Positions 1 through 8,134 of a stretch of DNA of 64,000 nucleotides are shown here, one piece after another. The notes beneath the pieces are model-generated. The model did no database searches, was not told the DNA's origin, and was given only the letters and a program-made list of their open reading frames with translations. The DNA is from Caballeronia sp. LZ062 (lineage in GTDB: Bacteria > Pseudomonadota > Gammaproteobacteria > Burkholderiales > Burkholderiaceae), in the NCBI RefSeq assembly GCF_031450785.1, contig NZ_JARTWB010000002.1, positions 930,001 through 994,000 of the forward strand, in the 5' to 3' direction. Position numbers and translations under genes: made by a program. Numbering within the stretch: position 1 is the stretch's first letter; every line of letters begins with the position of its first letter.

Positions 1-618
1 GCAGCCGCGGCTATGGTGGATGAGGCCCGCATCGTGCAGCTTGCCGGCCGCTTCGGTGACGCCTTCGCGGCGCACGCCGAGCATGTCGGCGATCAGCTGC
101 TGCGTGACTTGCAGTTCGTTCGACGCGGTACGGTCGATTTCGATCAGAAGCCAGCGGCAAAGTTGCTTGTTGAGCGAGTGATGACGATTACACGCCGCCG
201 TTTGAGCGACCTGCGTGAGCAGGGCTTGCATGTAGAGGAGCATCAGCCGGCGCAGGAAGTCGGAGCGGCCGAACTGCTCACGCAGCGCCTGGGCGCTCAT
301 GCGATACGCGAAGCCCGGGCACTGCACCTGGACGCGCGTGGGCATGGTTTCGCCGCCCGTCAGGACCGGCACGCCCGTCATGCCTTCGCGGCCGACTGCG
401 GCGATTTCGACCGAGCCGCCGTCTTCCATCGTATGAAGCAGCGAGATGATGGCGGTCGTCGGGAAGTACACGTGATGAATACGTTGGCCCGAATCGCACA
501 GCAGCTGCTCGGTGCGGAGTTGAACCAGTTCGAGATGCGGAGTCAGAGCTTGCCATTCGTGCGCGGGAAGGGCGCCGAGGAGGTGATTGCCGTGCAGGTC
601 GGACTGAAGGGTCAGCAT
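1..618 (-). CDS. Crp/Fnr-family transcriptional regulator, 3' end cut by window edge
   Basis: An open frame runs on the minus strand from an ATG at 616-618 to the window edge without a stop (206 codons seen). The N-terminal part reads as a cyclic-nucleotide-binding-like beta-roll (about residues 10-120, with the stretch AVGREGMTGVP near 80). A helical dimer segment follows, then a winged-helix domain that includes TQQLIADMLGVRREGVTEA near 180, typical of the Crp/Fnr recognition helix. I see no N-terminal Fe-S cysteine cluster of the Fnr kind. The ligand and target genes cannot be told from sequence. The plus-strand frame over the same bases is only its shadow. Family call is firm; exact role unknown. 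Confidence 0.88.
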   Translation of the reverse strand, partial: MLTLQSDLHGNHLLGALPAHEWQALTPHLELVQLRTEQLLCDSGQRIHHVYFPTTAIISLLHTMEDGGSVEIAAVGREGMTGVPVLTGGETMPTRVQVQCPGFAYRMSAQALREQFGRSDFLRRLMLLYMQALLTQVAQTAACNRHHSLNKQLCRWLLIEIDRTASNELQVTQQLIADMLGVRREGVTEAAGKLHDAGLIHHSRGC

Positions 619-1590
619 GTTTGTTCTCTCGTAACTTCGCGCGTTGCGCTTCACTTTTTTCTTTACTGGTGTGATCGTTCTCGGGTTCGCGTCTCGCGCG
701 CTTATGAAAACGTCTCACACCAGCCCCGTGTACAGCCCGTGCTCGCCTGAGTTGATTTAGTAGATCGCGTCGCTTCGGGTTGCGCGACTCATTTAGCGAG
801 GACTGTGCCAATGCGGCGAACGTCAATGCTGGTGGGGCCTCATCGGGAAAACGCTCACGGTGATGCGGCGCAGCGTCGTCTTTTTGTTTCAGTCTTGAAC
901 ATCGGTGGTCTTAGGAATCCGCCTCTGCCCGGAGGGGTATCGTCAGCGCAAACAGCCGAATTGCCGGGTCTGCCTTTGACGATCACCGTGCGATAAGCCT
1001 CAGAGAGCCGCGCCCCATCGAACGAACCCCTCCTTTTGTAGGGTCAATGAAAATTGATTCATCTGTGTTCCATCATGTTCGTGGGCTAACGAACGTGCAG
1101 CCGCCGCGAGCCTGCTTGTATCCCTTCGCAGCCTTGCTGCGCAAGGGTTTGCGCGAAACGGCCAATGTGATCCGCCGCGTTTTCGCAAACCGCTAAACGT
1201 TGCGCCCAGTGCACGAAATGGCCCGTCTGTGGGCCATGCCGCGCCCGAATGCGTGAATCGTGCCTGCAACGGGGCGAGGGATGGCTCACACAAAGCCGGT
1301 GCAGAAGGCGCTCATGGCGCTCGGAAATCGCATACACATGTCAAACGTTTGCGCCGCGCGCGCCGTAATTTGGCCTTGTTTGCCGCACGAACGGACTCAT
1401 GAAACGTATGAGAAGCCGCATTCGGCCCCATCACGCAGCGCGGAAATGTTTCATCGGGGACAACACGGCCGATCACCGCACGACGATATCTCACCATGCG
1501 CGCGTGAAATGCGGATGACGCAACGCATCGCCATCACGAGGTCATACGCATTTGCTTGCCGAGATGCGCGCAATCGCGCATATGGAATGA
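619..1590. other. gene-free stretch of about 970 bp between the Crp/Fnr gene and the DUF1839 gene
   Basis: No frame here looks like a real protein: all are short, Arg/Ala/His-rich and without a ribosome site. Visible structure includes the palindrome TCAAT-GAAA-ATTGA at 1044-1057, overlapped by ATGAA-N6-TTCAT at 1047-1062, inside an unusually AT-rich patch (about 1044-1080). The promoter of the Crp/Fnr gene should lie at the low-coordinate end and the 3' flank of the DUF1839 gene at the other. I recognise no known RNA. Confidence 0.6.
1564..1581 (-). terminator. short hairpin just past the DUF1839 stop codon
   Basis: ATGCGCG (1564-1570) pairs perfectly with CGCGCAT (1575-1581) around a CAAT loop, about ten bases after the stop of the minus-strand DUF1839 gene. 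There is no U-run after it on the minus strand, so it may only stabilise the 3' end or assist a Rho-dependent stop. Confidence 0.3.
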
Positions 1591-2655
1591 TCAGCAGACG
1601 ATAGCCGCAAGCGTGGGCACCACGCGTTCATAAGCGGCTTCCATGGCGTCGAACGAGGCGTCGCAGAGATCGTGCTCAGCATGGGTCAGCGCGCGTGCAA
1701 GCCGGCATTGCAGGCTCATCGCCTCGCTTGCAATCGTCCGCGCAGCGACGTGCGCGCTGAGCGGAATGTCGAAGCCTTGCTCGCGCATCCATTCGAGGTA
1801 ATGCGCAAGCAACTCGAAGTTGGCGCCGAGCTGACGCATCACATTGCGGGCATAAACGTGCGCATACGCTTCGCCGCGTTCGAGCATCGTCTCGACATGC
1901 GCGGGAAACGCGCTGCGCCAGCGCGATATCGGGTTATGCATCGGACGGCGCAGCAGATGCGCGCACAACAGGTCCGCCGATACTTCCGCGAGCGATGTCC
2001 CCGACAGTGCGTCGCGCACGTGCTTCACAAATTCTGCGTGCGGGAACAATGCTTGCCCTTGCGTTGTGCCCGCTGCACCGGATGAATCCGCATCGTGCGC
2101 AGCATTGGTTCGCAGCACGCCGTCGTAATCGTCGCCATGAAGAAGGTGATAGCCGCTGTGATGAAAGTAGCCGAGCCGTCTTGCGTTGGGATCGATCACA
2201 TCGATGGCGATAGTCGTCTTCACATGTTCGCGCCGGTAAGCATGTTCGCGCATGTCCGGCAGGAAGAAGGCATCGACTTCGACCAGGACCGTATTCGCGC
2301 GGCGCGTCTGCACGAGCGCGCGTTCCTCGAGCGAGGCGAACACGGCGAGTTCCTGCACTTGCATGCCGTACAGCTTTTCGATGTCTTCGCACGGCGGCCG
2401 GCCGAGCGTGAACTGATCTTCTTCGAAGTCTTGCGTGACCGTGAAGGCAAGCATCGCATGCGGTTCGAGTCCGTTGCCATGCAGAAGCTCGATCCACAAG
2501 TCGACAGGGCCCGTGCCGTCGCGCCAGATGCGCTCGCCCCGATGCAGCGCGTGCGCACGATGACGCTTCGCGCGCATGCGTAAAGGATCGAGTGAAACGA
2601 CGCGTGAACGACTGACGCCGGAACTCGTCATACCGCTGGTATGAAACGCGCTCAT
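1591..2655 (-). CDS. DUF1839 family protein (function unknown)
   Basis: This is a 354-residue soluble protein without signal peptide or membrane segment. From memory of the family I place it in DUF1839, proteins common in Burkholderia and Bradyrhizobium and sometimes found beside aminoacyl carrier protein ligases; no such partner is present here. Visible features are a conserved-looking centre around DPNARRLGYFHHSGYHLL (about residues 155-170) and a helical C-terminal half. The ATG at 2653-2655 is chosen because GAGGT lies about seven bases upstream; a start ten codons earlier lacks this. The gene stands alone, transcribed away from elaA. Biochemical role is not known. Confidence 0.7.
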   Translation of the reverse strand: MSAFHTSGMTSSGVSRSRVVSLDPLRMRAKRHRAHALHRGERIWRDGTGPVDLWIELLHGNGLEPHAMLAFTVTQDFEEDQFTLGRPPCEDIEKLYGMQVQELAVFASLEERALVQTRRANTVLVEVDAFFLPDMREHAYRREHVKTTIAIDVIDPNARRLGYFHHSGYHLLHGDDYDGVLRTNAAHDADSSGAAGTTQGQALFPHAEFVKHVRDALSGTSLAEVSADLLCAHLLRRPMHNPISRWRSAFPAHVETMLERGEAYAHVYARNVMRQLGANFELLAHYLEWMREQGFDIPLSAHVAARTIASEAMSLQCRLARALTHAEHDLCDASFDAMEAAYERVVPTLAAIVC

Positions 2656-2905
2656 GGGCTTACCTCGGGCCTGAAAAGCCGGCAACCGGTACCGCGTGCG
2701 CGCCGAAGCATTCGTTGTTTTTACCTGCGCGCTTAAAGCCGCGCTGAAAGGCGCGCATAACGGCGCATTTATCGCTTTTCAGGGCGTCGCATTCGATGGC
2801 GGGTTGCATTGTGATTTTCCCATGAAGGTGCCAGACGACGCGAGTGCTATCGCAGCACGTGCGGGAGCCTTCCGCGCAATGCGCAGGACTCGATGACGTG
2901 TCGTG

Positions 2906-2917
2906 ACGAGATCTCGT
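2906..2917. promoter_or_regulatory. perfect 12-bp palindrome, possible operator
   Basis: ACGAGATCTCGT at 2906-2917 is a perfect palindrome in the divergent intergenic region. No regulator can be assigned. It touches the hairpin at 2918-2947, so it could also be part of a folded RNA. Confidence 0.3.
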
Positions 2918-2947
2918 GAAGGCGTCCTTTTCCCCGAGGGCGCCTTC
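2918..2947 (+). terminator. stable hairpin, possible terminator of an unannotated transcript
   Basis: GAAGGCGTCCTT (2918-2929) pairs with the segment 2936-2947 (ending GCGCCTTC), giving a 12-bp stem with two G-U pairs and a six-base loop. The following bases, TTGTGTGG, are only partly U-rich. No plus-strand gene lies upstream, so if it is a terminator it would end a small RNA or an antisense transcript. Confidence 0.35.
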
Positions 2948-3082
2948 TTGTGTGGTTGGCCTTATTTGACGGGGCGGCAAGCCCTGGAGTCGGTGCGCCC
3001 CCGCACTGAAAGCTTGTTTCGCGGGACGTAACGTTCAATCGTCGCAACGCCGGTGAGAAGCCGGCAGCAAGGAGAACAACAA

Positions 3083-3616
3083 ATGAATTGGAAGACCCTG
3101 GATTTCGAACAGCTCACTGCGCGCGAGCTTTATCTGATTCTGCGTGCGCGCAGTGCGGTGTTCGTCGTCGAGCAATCGCATGTGCATCTAGATGCGGACG
3201 GCCGCGATGAAACCGGCGTGCACGTCTTCGCGACCGATGACATGACGCGCCCGATGCCGGTGCTCGCTTACGCGCGCATTCACGAAGGCGATCTCGAAGA
3301 TCCCGAAGTGGTCGTGGACAAGATCCTCACGAGCCCGCTGCGTCGCGGCGATGGCACGGCGCACGCGCTCATCGAACGCGTGCTGGCCGTTTGCGCCGAA
3401 CGCTGGCCCGGTCGCGCAGTGCGGCTTACCGCGCCCGTCAGTCTGCGCGGGTTCTATGAAGCGTTCGGCTTTCGCAAGACGGAAGGTCCGTTCCTCGAAC
3501 ATGGCATGCCCTACATCGGTCTGACAAGAAAGGGCCGTTCGACGCGCGAAACAAGCGCAAGCAAGCTGAGCCAGGCGGGCGCCAATGCGTTCGCCAATAC
3601 CTACGAATTGCTTTGA
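3083..3616 (+). CDS. elaA: ElaA-type GNAT N-acetyltransferase
   Basis: The 177-residue protein follows E. coli ElaA along its length: the opening MNWKTLDFEQLTARELY, the block FVVEQSHVHLDADGRDETG (about residues 27-45), the acetyl-CoA loop around LRRGDGTAHALIERVL (86-101) and the C-terminal FYEAFGF...FLEHGMPYIGL. About 25 residues after the fold are a species-specific tail. It is a small cytoplasmic acetyltransferase whose substrate is not settled in the family. The ATG at 3083 follows AAGGAG at 3069-3074 with eight bases between. A GT4 glycosyltransferase follows 134 bp downstream on the same strand; co-transcription is possible but no functional link is evident. Confidence 0.9.
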   Translation: MNWKTLDFEQLTARELYLILRARSAVFVVEQSHVHLDADGRDETGVHVFATDDMTRPMPVLAYARIHEGDLEDPEVVVDKILTSPLRRGDGTAHALIERVLAVCAERWPGRAVRLTAPVSLRGFYEAFGFRKTEGPFLEHGMPYIGLTRKGRSTRETSASKLSQAGANAFANTYELL

Positions 3617-3750
3617 GCGTTGCCTTCGCGCGCCGCTTCTTTGGCGGCGTGTGCGCTTCACCGCAAGATCAGTAGTTCATCTTCATAACGATAACGAACC
3701 ACGCGGCCGGTGCACTCACATGTGCCGGCACGCGCGCAACCAGGCCCCCC

Positions 3751-4902
3751 ATGCGAATAGTCCATCTCGCCAACCACGCGCAGATCATCGGTAACGGCAC
3801 CGTCAACATGATGGTCGATCTCGCCTGCATGCAGGCGCGCATGGGACACGACGTGGTGGTCGCTTCGTCGGGCGGCGGCTTCGAGCCTCTGTTGCGGCGC
3901 CACGGCATCACGCATATTCCGTTGCAGCAATCGAGACAGCCGTGGCGTGTCCCTTCGATGATCGCGGGCTTCAATCGTCTCGTCGATCGTTTCGATCCCG
4001 ACATCGTTCACGCGCACATGATGACGGGCGCGCTGATCTCGCGATTCGGAAGCATGCGGCGGCGCTTCGCGCTCGTGACGACCGTGCATCACGAATTGCA
4101 GAAGAGCGCGTCGCTCGTGCGCGCGGGCGATCGCATGGTCGCCGTGAGCGAAGCCGTCGCGCGCACGCTGGAGGAGCGCGGCATCGGGCGAGAGCGGGTG
4201 TCGGTCGTGCTCAATGGCGCGGTCAACGCGCCGCGGCTCACGTGCCGTCCCGCTGCGCGGCCGGTAACGATGAGCCGGCCGAATGTCGTATGCGTCGCGG
4301 GGATGTATCGGAGGAAAGGCATCGCCGATCTTCTGAAGGCGTTCGCGATCGTGCGCGAGCAAACGGCCCATCAGCGCGAGTTCATTGCGGAGCCGCATCT
4401 GTATCTCATCGGCGATGGCCCCGAGCGTGAGTCGATGGAGGCGCTCGCCGCCGAACTGGGACTCTCGTCCGCGGTTCATTTCACGGGATTCGTGGCGGAC
4501 CCGCGCCCGTATCTCGCGAACGCCGACGTTTTCGCGCTGCTCTCGCATCAGGACCCGTGTCCGCTCGTCATCGGCGAGGCGCGCGAGGCCGGTTGCGCGA
4601 TTCTCGCGACGCGCGTGGGCGGCATTCCCGAACTGCTGGATGGCGGCGCGGCGGGCGTGCTGGTCGCACCGGGCGATCCTGCGCAGGCCGCTGTGAAGCT
4701 GCGCTGGCTTCTGCTTGATTCGCAAGCGCGCGGGCAATATGCGTCGCGCGCGCGTGAAGACGTGCAGCGGCTTTCTGTCGAAAGAGCGGGCAGCGAATAC
4801 GTCGCGATCTATCAGCAGACGCTCGCCGAAAGAGAGTCGCTGCAACGCCGCGAACAGCGCATGCATGCGCGACGTCCGCGCGCATCCGATGGCGCCATGT
4901 AA
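3751..4902 (+). CDS. GT4-family (GT-B fold) glycosyltransferase
   Basis: This is a 383-residue cytosolic glycosyltransferase. The N-terminal Rossmann half begins MRIVHLANHAQIIGNGTVNMMVDLA. The C-terminal donor-binding half has the GT4 signature blocks VAGMYRRKGIADLLKAFA (near 190), LIGDGPERE (near 225), the region around FVADPRPYLANADVFALLS, and IGEAREAGCAILATRVGGIP (about 274-293). The family moves a sugar from a nucleotide-sugar to glycans or lipids; the acceptor here is unknown. No polysaccharide or LPS cluster surrounds it, which is unusual for this family. No clear Shine-Dalgarno precedes the ATG at 3751, so the start is less certain than the family. Confidence 0.85.
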   Translation: MRIVHLANHAQIIGNGTVNMMVDLACMQARMGHDVVVASSGGGFEPLLRRHGITHIPLQQSRQPWRVPSMIAGFNRLVDRFDPDIVHAHMMTGALISRFGSMRRRFALVTTVHHELQKSASLVRAGDRMVAVSEAVARTLEERGIGRERVSVVLNGAVNAPRLTCRPAARPVTMSRPNVVCVAGMYRRKGIADLLKAFAIVREQTAHQREFIAEPHLYLIGDGPERESMEALAAELGLSSAVHFTGFVADPRPYLANADVFALLSHQDPCPLVIGEAREAGCAILATRVGGIPELLDGGAAGVLVAPGDPAQAAVKLRWLLLDSQARGQYASRAREDVQRLSVERAGSEYVAIYQQTLAERESLQRREQRMHARRPRASDGAM

Positions 4903-5451
4903 GCGCCTCATTCGTAGTTTGATACGACGCAGCGCATCATTCTCAGGAACTAAGCAGTACAGGAGAATTTCGCAGTATTGCGTCAGTCGCGTCATACAAT
5001 AGCCGCCCCCGCGCGAGTGAGCGTTCGCGTTCGCACAGAACGCCTACGAGATGCTTGCTCAAATGAGTGCATGAACGGCTGACGATTTCCGGCCGAAAAA
5101 ACAAAGCTAAAACGCCGCGCTGTGACGCCGGTCATTCATCAGTTTCCCTGAGGAATGACGGCGCCCGCGCGGCGCGAGCGCAGGCAATTCAGCGTACGAA
5201 TACCAGCAGCACGGCAACGAGGCACAAGGGCAACGAACAGGAACGGCGGCAAACGCGGCGCGGCGCGCATGTTGAATCAGAGGGAATACCCTGTCAGGAA
5301 ATTCCTCACTGGTTTTAAATGCGGCGAAGACGCAACGTGTAGTGCGACGAATGCATGTTCGGAAATTCGTCGCCCTGGCCGCCACGGGCGCGTGAGAGCG
5401 ACGCGCACAGACACACATGGGCTACGGACAGGCGGATAGGGGAGAAGCGTG
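4903..5451. other. intergenic region (about 550 bp) upstream of the FadR-type regulator
   Basis: No credible protein frame. A lone -10-like TACAAT lies at 4995-5000. Closer to the regulator there are two small palindromes: AGGG-AATA-CCCT (5281-5292) and AGGAA-A-TTCCT (5296-5306). They are followed by an AT-rich TTTTAAAT at 5312-5319 that could belong to a promoter. An operator for auto-regulation by the adjacent GntR protein is plausible but unproved. Confidence 0.5.
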
Positions 5452-6213
5452 ATGGATGAGAACAAAGAGCGATCGCTGGTGGCAAAGGTCATGGACGGGC
5501 TCGTCTCGGGGATCGTCGAGCAGAAATACGGCGCGATACTGCCGCCGCAAGACATCCTTTCGAAAGAGTTCGACGTGAGCCGCACCGTCATGCGCGAGGC
5601 GCTCTCGATGCTGCTCGCCCGTCACATGCTGGACGTGCGGCCGAAAACCGGCACGCGCATCCGGCCGATGAGCGACTGGCGTCTTATCGACGAAGATGTC
5701 GTGTCGTGGCGTTTTCGCGCGAAACCGGATCAGACGTTCCTGCGCGATGTAATCGAATTCCGCATGTTGATCGAGCCGCGCGCCGCCGCGCTCGCGGCCG
5801 CCCGCGCGACGCCCGATGAAATCGCCGGCATCCGCGATGCGTTCGACACGCTCTCGCGCCTGCAAGTGGGCGAGCCGGAGTATCAGGCAGCGGATGAAGT
5901 GCTGCATACGCGCATCGTGGCCGCGAGCGGCAACCAGTTCTTCCGGCAGATGACGGCCATCGTGCGCGGCGCGCTCGTGACGGTGAATCCGATCGTCGAC
6001 GGTATCGAGTCCGTGCGCGAGGCGACGCTCGCGGCGCAGAAGAGCGTCGTCGAGGCGATCGAGTCGAAAGACCCGGCGGCCGCCGAACGCGCGACGCGGG
6101 AACTCGTCGATCTCGCAGCCGAGGAAGTGGGCCGCGCGTTCTCGCTCGAACGCATGAGTCAGCCCAGCCAGCCGGTCTCTCCGCCGGACGTGAACGCGTC
6201 GGCCGGGGCCTGA
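5452..6213 (+). CDS. FadR-subfamily GntR transcriptional regulator
   Basis: The 253-residue protein has a winged helix-turn-helix at about 10-72 (LPPQDILSKEFDVSRTVMREAL) and a C-terminal all-helical FCD ligand domain (about 95-225). The segment after the HTH (RPKTGTRIRPMSDWRLIDEDVV) resembles the DgoR-like branch that controls sugar-acid catabolism. In the FCD domain Asp148 and His152 are present, but the usual downstream histidines appear replaced (Gln196 and no His near 218), so metal-dependent ligand binding is doubtful. The ATG at 5452 is chosen because GGAG lies seven bases before it; a GTG one codon upstream is possible. It precedes a Gfo/Idh/MocA oxidoreductase from which a terminator separates it. 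Confidence 0.88.
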   Translation: MDENKERSLVAKVMDGLVSGIVEQKYGAILPPQDILSKEFDVSRTVMREALSMLLARHMLDVRPKTGTRIRPMSDWRLIDEDVVSWRFRAKPDQTFLRDVIEFRMLIEPRAAALAAARATPDEIAGIRDAFDTLSRLQVGEPEYQAADEVLHTRIVAASGNQFFRQMTAIVRGALVTVNPIVDGIESVREATLAAQKSVVEAIESKDPAAAERATRELVDLAAEEVGRAFSLERMSQPSQPVSPPDVNASAGA

Positions 6214-6240
6214 GCGGCGCCGGAGGGCACTGTCCGATGA

Positions 6241-6265
6241 AAGCCGGGCCTCGCGCCCGGCTTTG
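6241..6265 (+). terminator. intrinsic terminator after the FadR-type regulator
   Basis: AAAGCCGGGC (6241-6250) pairs perfectly with GCCCGGCTTT (6256-6265) around a five-base loop, followed by TGTCGTTTCTG. It lies 28 bp past the regulator stop, so the downstream oxidoreductase probably has its own promoter. Confidence 0.75.
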
Positions 6266-6328
6266 TCGTTTCTGCGCGGTCCGATCAGGCACAATGCCCC
6301 GCACGATATACATTGAGAGGCACGACTC

Positions 6329-7300
6329 ATGAACCGAATTCGCTGGGGCATCGTCGGCGCGGGCCGCATCGCGCGGCGCTTCGCCGAGAGCCTGCAACAC
6401 GTCGAGGGCGCGACGCTCGCGGGCGTCACTTCGCGGCGCGCGGAGTCTGCGCGCGCGCTTGCCGAGCCGTTCGGCGCTGCCGCGTTCGACGATTTCGACG
6501 ATCTGCTCGCAAACATCGACGCGCTCTACATCGCAACGATGCAGGACAGCCACCCGCACTATGCGTTGCGCGCGTTCGCTGCGGGCAAGCCGGTGCTGTG
6601 CGAGAAGCCCGCCGCCGTGAACGCGCGGACCTTGCAGCAGATGATCGACGCCGCCCGCGGAGCGAAGCTGCTTTTCATGGAGGCGATGAAGCCGCCGTTC
6701 TACCCGCTCTACCGGCGCCTGCGCGAGCACTTGCAGGCCGATCCGATCGGCGAGATCGGGCTCGTGCGCGCGGGCTGCTCGATGGCGAACGTGCCGGCGG
6801 ACCATCCGTCGTTCTCGCTGGACGCCGGCGGCGGCGCGCTGCTCGATATCGGTATCTACGAGGCGTTTCTCGCCGTCGACTGGCTCGGCGAGGCGCTCGA
6901 CGTGCAGACCATCGGGCGCGTCGGCGCGACGGGCGTGGACGTCTTCGCGAGCCTCAACGTGCGGCATGAGCGCGGCATCGCGCAACTCTTCTGCGGACTA
7001 GATCTGCAAGGACGCGGCGACGCGCTCATCGGCGGCACACAAGGCACGGTGACGATCCACGAGAACTGGTGGAACCCGGCTCGCGCGACCATCGCCTATA
7101 CGGACGGCCGCAAGGTGGAACTCGACGAGCCCTTTTCGGGCGGCGGCCTCAATTACGAGACCGCGCACTTCTGCGAGCTATTGCGCGCGGGCGCGACCGA
7201 AAGCCCGGTCATGCCGCACGTGATGTCCATGCGCATGATGGCGATCATGGACGCGGCGCGGCGCGATCTCGGGGTTCGCTTTCCGTTCGAGGAAGACTGA
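6329..7300 (+). CDS. Gfo/Idh/MocA-family NAD(P)-dependent oxidoreductase
   Basis: The 323-residue enzyme starts with the nucleotide-binding Rossmann motif GIVGAGRIA (residues 7-15) and has the family's conserved CEKP at 91-94, whose Lys is a catalytic or cofactor residue in the family. The C-terminal half (about 125-320) is the alpha/beta substrate domain. It resembles the dimeric dihydrodiol / 1,5-anhydro-sugar dehydrogenase branch, but the substrate cannot be read from sequence. GAGAGG eight bases before the ATG at 6329 supports the start. The neighbouring FadR-type regulator makes a sugar or sugar-acid substrate a reasonable guess. It converges on the permease gene ending at 7330. Confidence 0.87.
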   Translation: MNRIRWGIVGAGRIARRFAESLQHVEGATLAGVTSRRAESARALAEPFGAAAFDDFDDLLANIDALYIATMQDSHPHYALRAFAAGKPVLCEKPAAVNARTLQQMIDAARGAKLLFMEAMKPPFYPLYRRLREHLQADPIGEIGLVRAGCSMANVPADHPSFSLDAGGGALLDIGIYEAFLAVDWLGEALDVQTIGRVGATGVDVFASLNVRHERGIAQLFCGLDLQGRGDALIGGTQGTVTIHENWWNPARATIAYTDGRKVELDEPFSGGGLNYETAHFCELLRAGATESPVMPHVMSMRMMAIMDAARRDLGVRFPFEED

Positions 7301-7329
7301 ACGCCGAGCCGGGAAGAACGCGAGCGCGT

Positions 7330-7989
7330 TTAATGCCGCCCGGGCAGCGCGAGCCGCCGTTCGAACAAGCGCTGCACGATTTCCAGCACGCTGCACAGCA
7401 CCCAGTAGACGAACGCTGCCGCGAGATAGAGCGGCAGCGGCTGATACGTCGACGCGATCACTTCCTGCGCGCTTCGCAAAAGCTCGGTTACGGTGATGAC
7501 CGACACCAGCGACGTGTCCTTGATGAGACTGATGAGGCTGTTCGAGAGACTCGGCACCGCGATGCGCAGCGCCTGCGGCCCGATCACGTAGCGCAGCGTC
7601 TGGGTGCGCGACAGGCCGAGACTGTACGCCGCGAGCCACTGGCCGCTGTGAATGCCCAGAATCGCCCCGCGCATGCTTTCCGACAGATACGCCGCCACGT
7701 TCGCCGACAGCGCGATCACGCCGGCAGGCGTCGGTTCCAGCGAGATGCCGAGGCTCGGCAAGCCGTAATAGATCACGAAGATCTGCACGAGGAGCGGCGT
7801 GCCGCGCATCACGCTGACATAGCAGCGGCCGATGGCGACGAGCGCCCGACTGCGGCTGATGCCCATCAACGCCAGCGCGATGGCGGCGATCAGGCCGAAG
7901 AACATCGAGTAGAGCGCGAACTTGATCGTCAAGAGCGCGCCTTGCGCGAGCACCGGGGCCGATTGAACGAGCAGGGAAGTGGTGGACAT
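7330..7989 (-). CDS. polar amino-acid / cystine-type ABC transporter permease (TcyL-like)
   Basis: This 219-residue inner-membrane protein of the HisM/GlnP family matches the pattern of E. coli TcyL: YVSVMRGTPLLVQIFVIYYGLP (about 66-87), the EAA-type loop near SLGLSRTQTLRYVIGPQALR and the segment ISLIKDTSLVSVITVTELLR. About five membrane spans are visible. The ATG at 7987-7989 gives the usual family length; a start 24 codons earlier would add an atypical basic leader. It lies downstream of its binding protein with a hairpin between them. No ATP-binding subunit is encoded next to it, so it must share an ATPase encoded elsewhere or be incomplete. Confidence 0.88.
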   Translation of the reverse strand: MSTTSLLVQSAPVLAQGALLTIKFALYSMFFGLIAAIALALMGISRSRALVAIGRCYVSVMRGTPLLVQIFVIYYGLPSLGISLEPTPAGVIALSANVAAYLSESMRGAILGIHSGQWLAAYSLGLSRTQTLRYVIGPQALRIAVPSLSNSLISLIKDTSLVSVITVTELLRSAQEVIASTYQPLPLYLAAAFVYWVLCSVLEIVQRLFERRLALPGRH

Positions 7990-8083
7990 GAACGGGAAAA
8001 CGTAGGCGGAAAGCGCGCGAGTCGAAACAAAAGCCGGGCGGCGCGCGAAAGCGCACATCATAAACCGGACGCGAAAAAGAGAA

Positions 8084-8110
8084 GGGCGGCACCGTGAGAC
8101 GATGCCGCCC
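8084..8110 (-). terminator. hairpin with U-rich tail between binding-protein and permease genes
   Basis: GGGCGGCA (8084-8091) and TGCCGCCC (8103-8110) form an 8-bp perfect stem. On the minus strand it is followed by TTCTCTTTTT. It lies between the stop of the binding-protein gene (8135) and the permease start (7989). A leaky terminator here would give more binding protein than permease, a common arrangement for importers. Confidence 0.7.
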
Positions 8111-8134
8111 GATCATGCGTACGCAGTCGCGTGC

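Larger units (their letters stand above)
2656..3082. other. divergent intergenic region (about 430 bp) between the DUF1839 gene and elaA
   Basis: It carries no credible protein frame. It should hold the promoters of both divergent genes. The most structured part is 2906-2947, where a perfect 12-bp palindrome abuts a 12-bp hairpin (annotated separately). Immediately before elaA there is a strong Shine-Dalgarno, AAGGAG, at 3069-3074. Confidence 0.6.

Noticed and set aside
13..750. Plus-strand frame of 245 codons at the left edge
   Set aside because: It lies opposite a clear Crp/Fnr-family gene on the minus strand (open to the edge); its translation has no family features.
1044..1057. Possible Fnr box
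   Set aside because: The sequence is TCAAT-N4-ATTGA; the Fnr consensus is TTGAT-N4-ATCAA, whose half-sites differ. Kept only as an unassigned palindrome.
3631..3649. Terminator after elaA
   Set aside because: CGCCGC and GCGGCG can pair, but no U-run follows and the stem is short; not strong enough to call.
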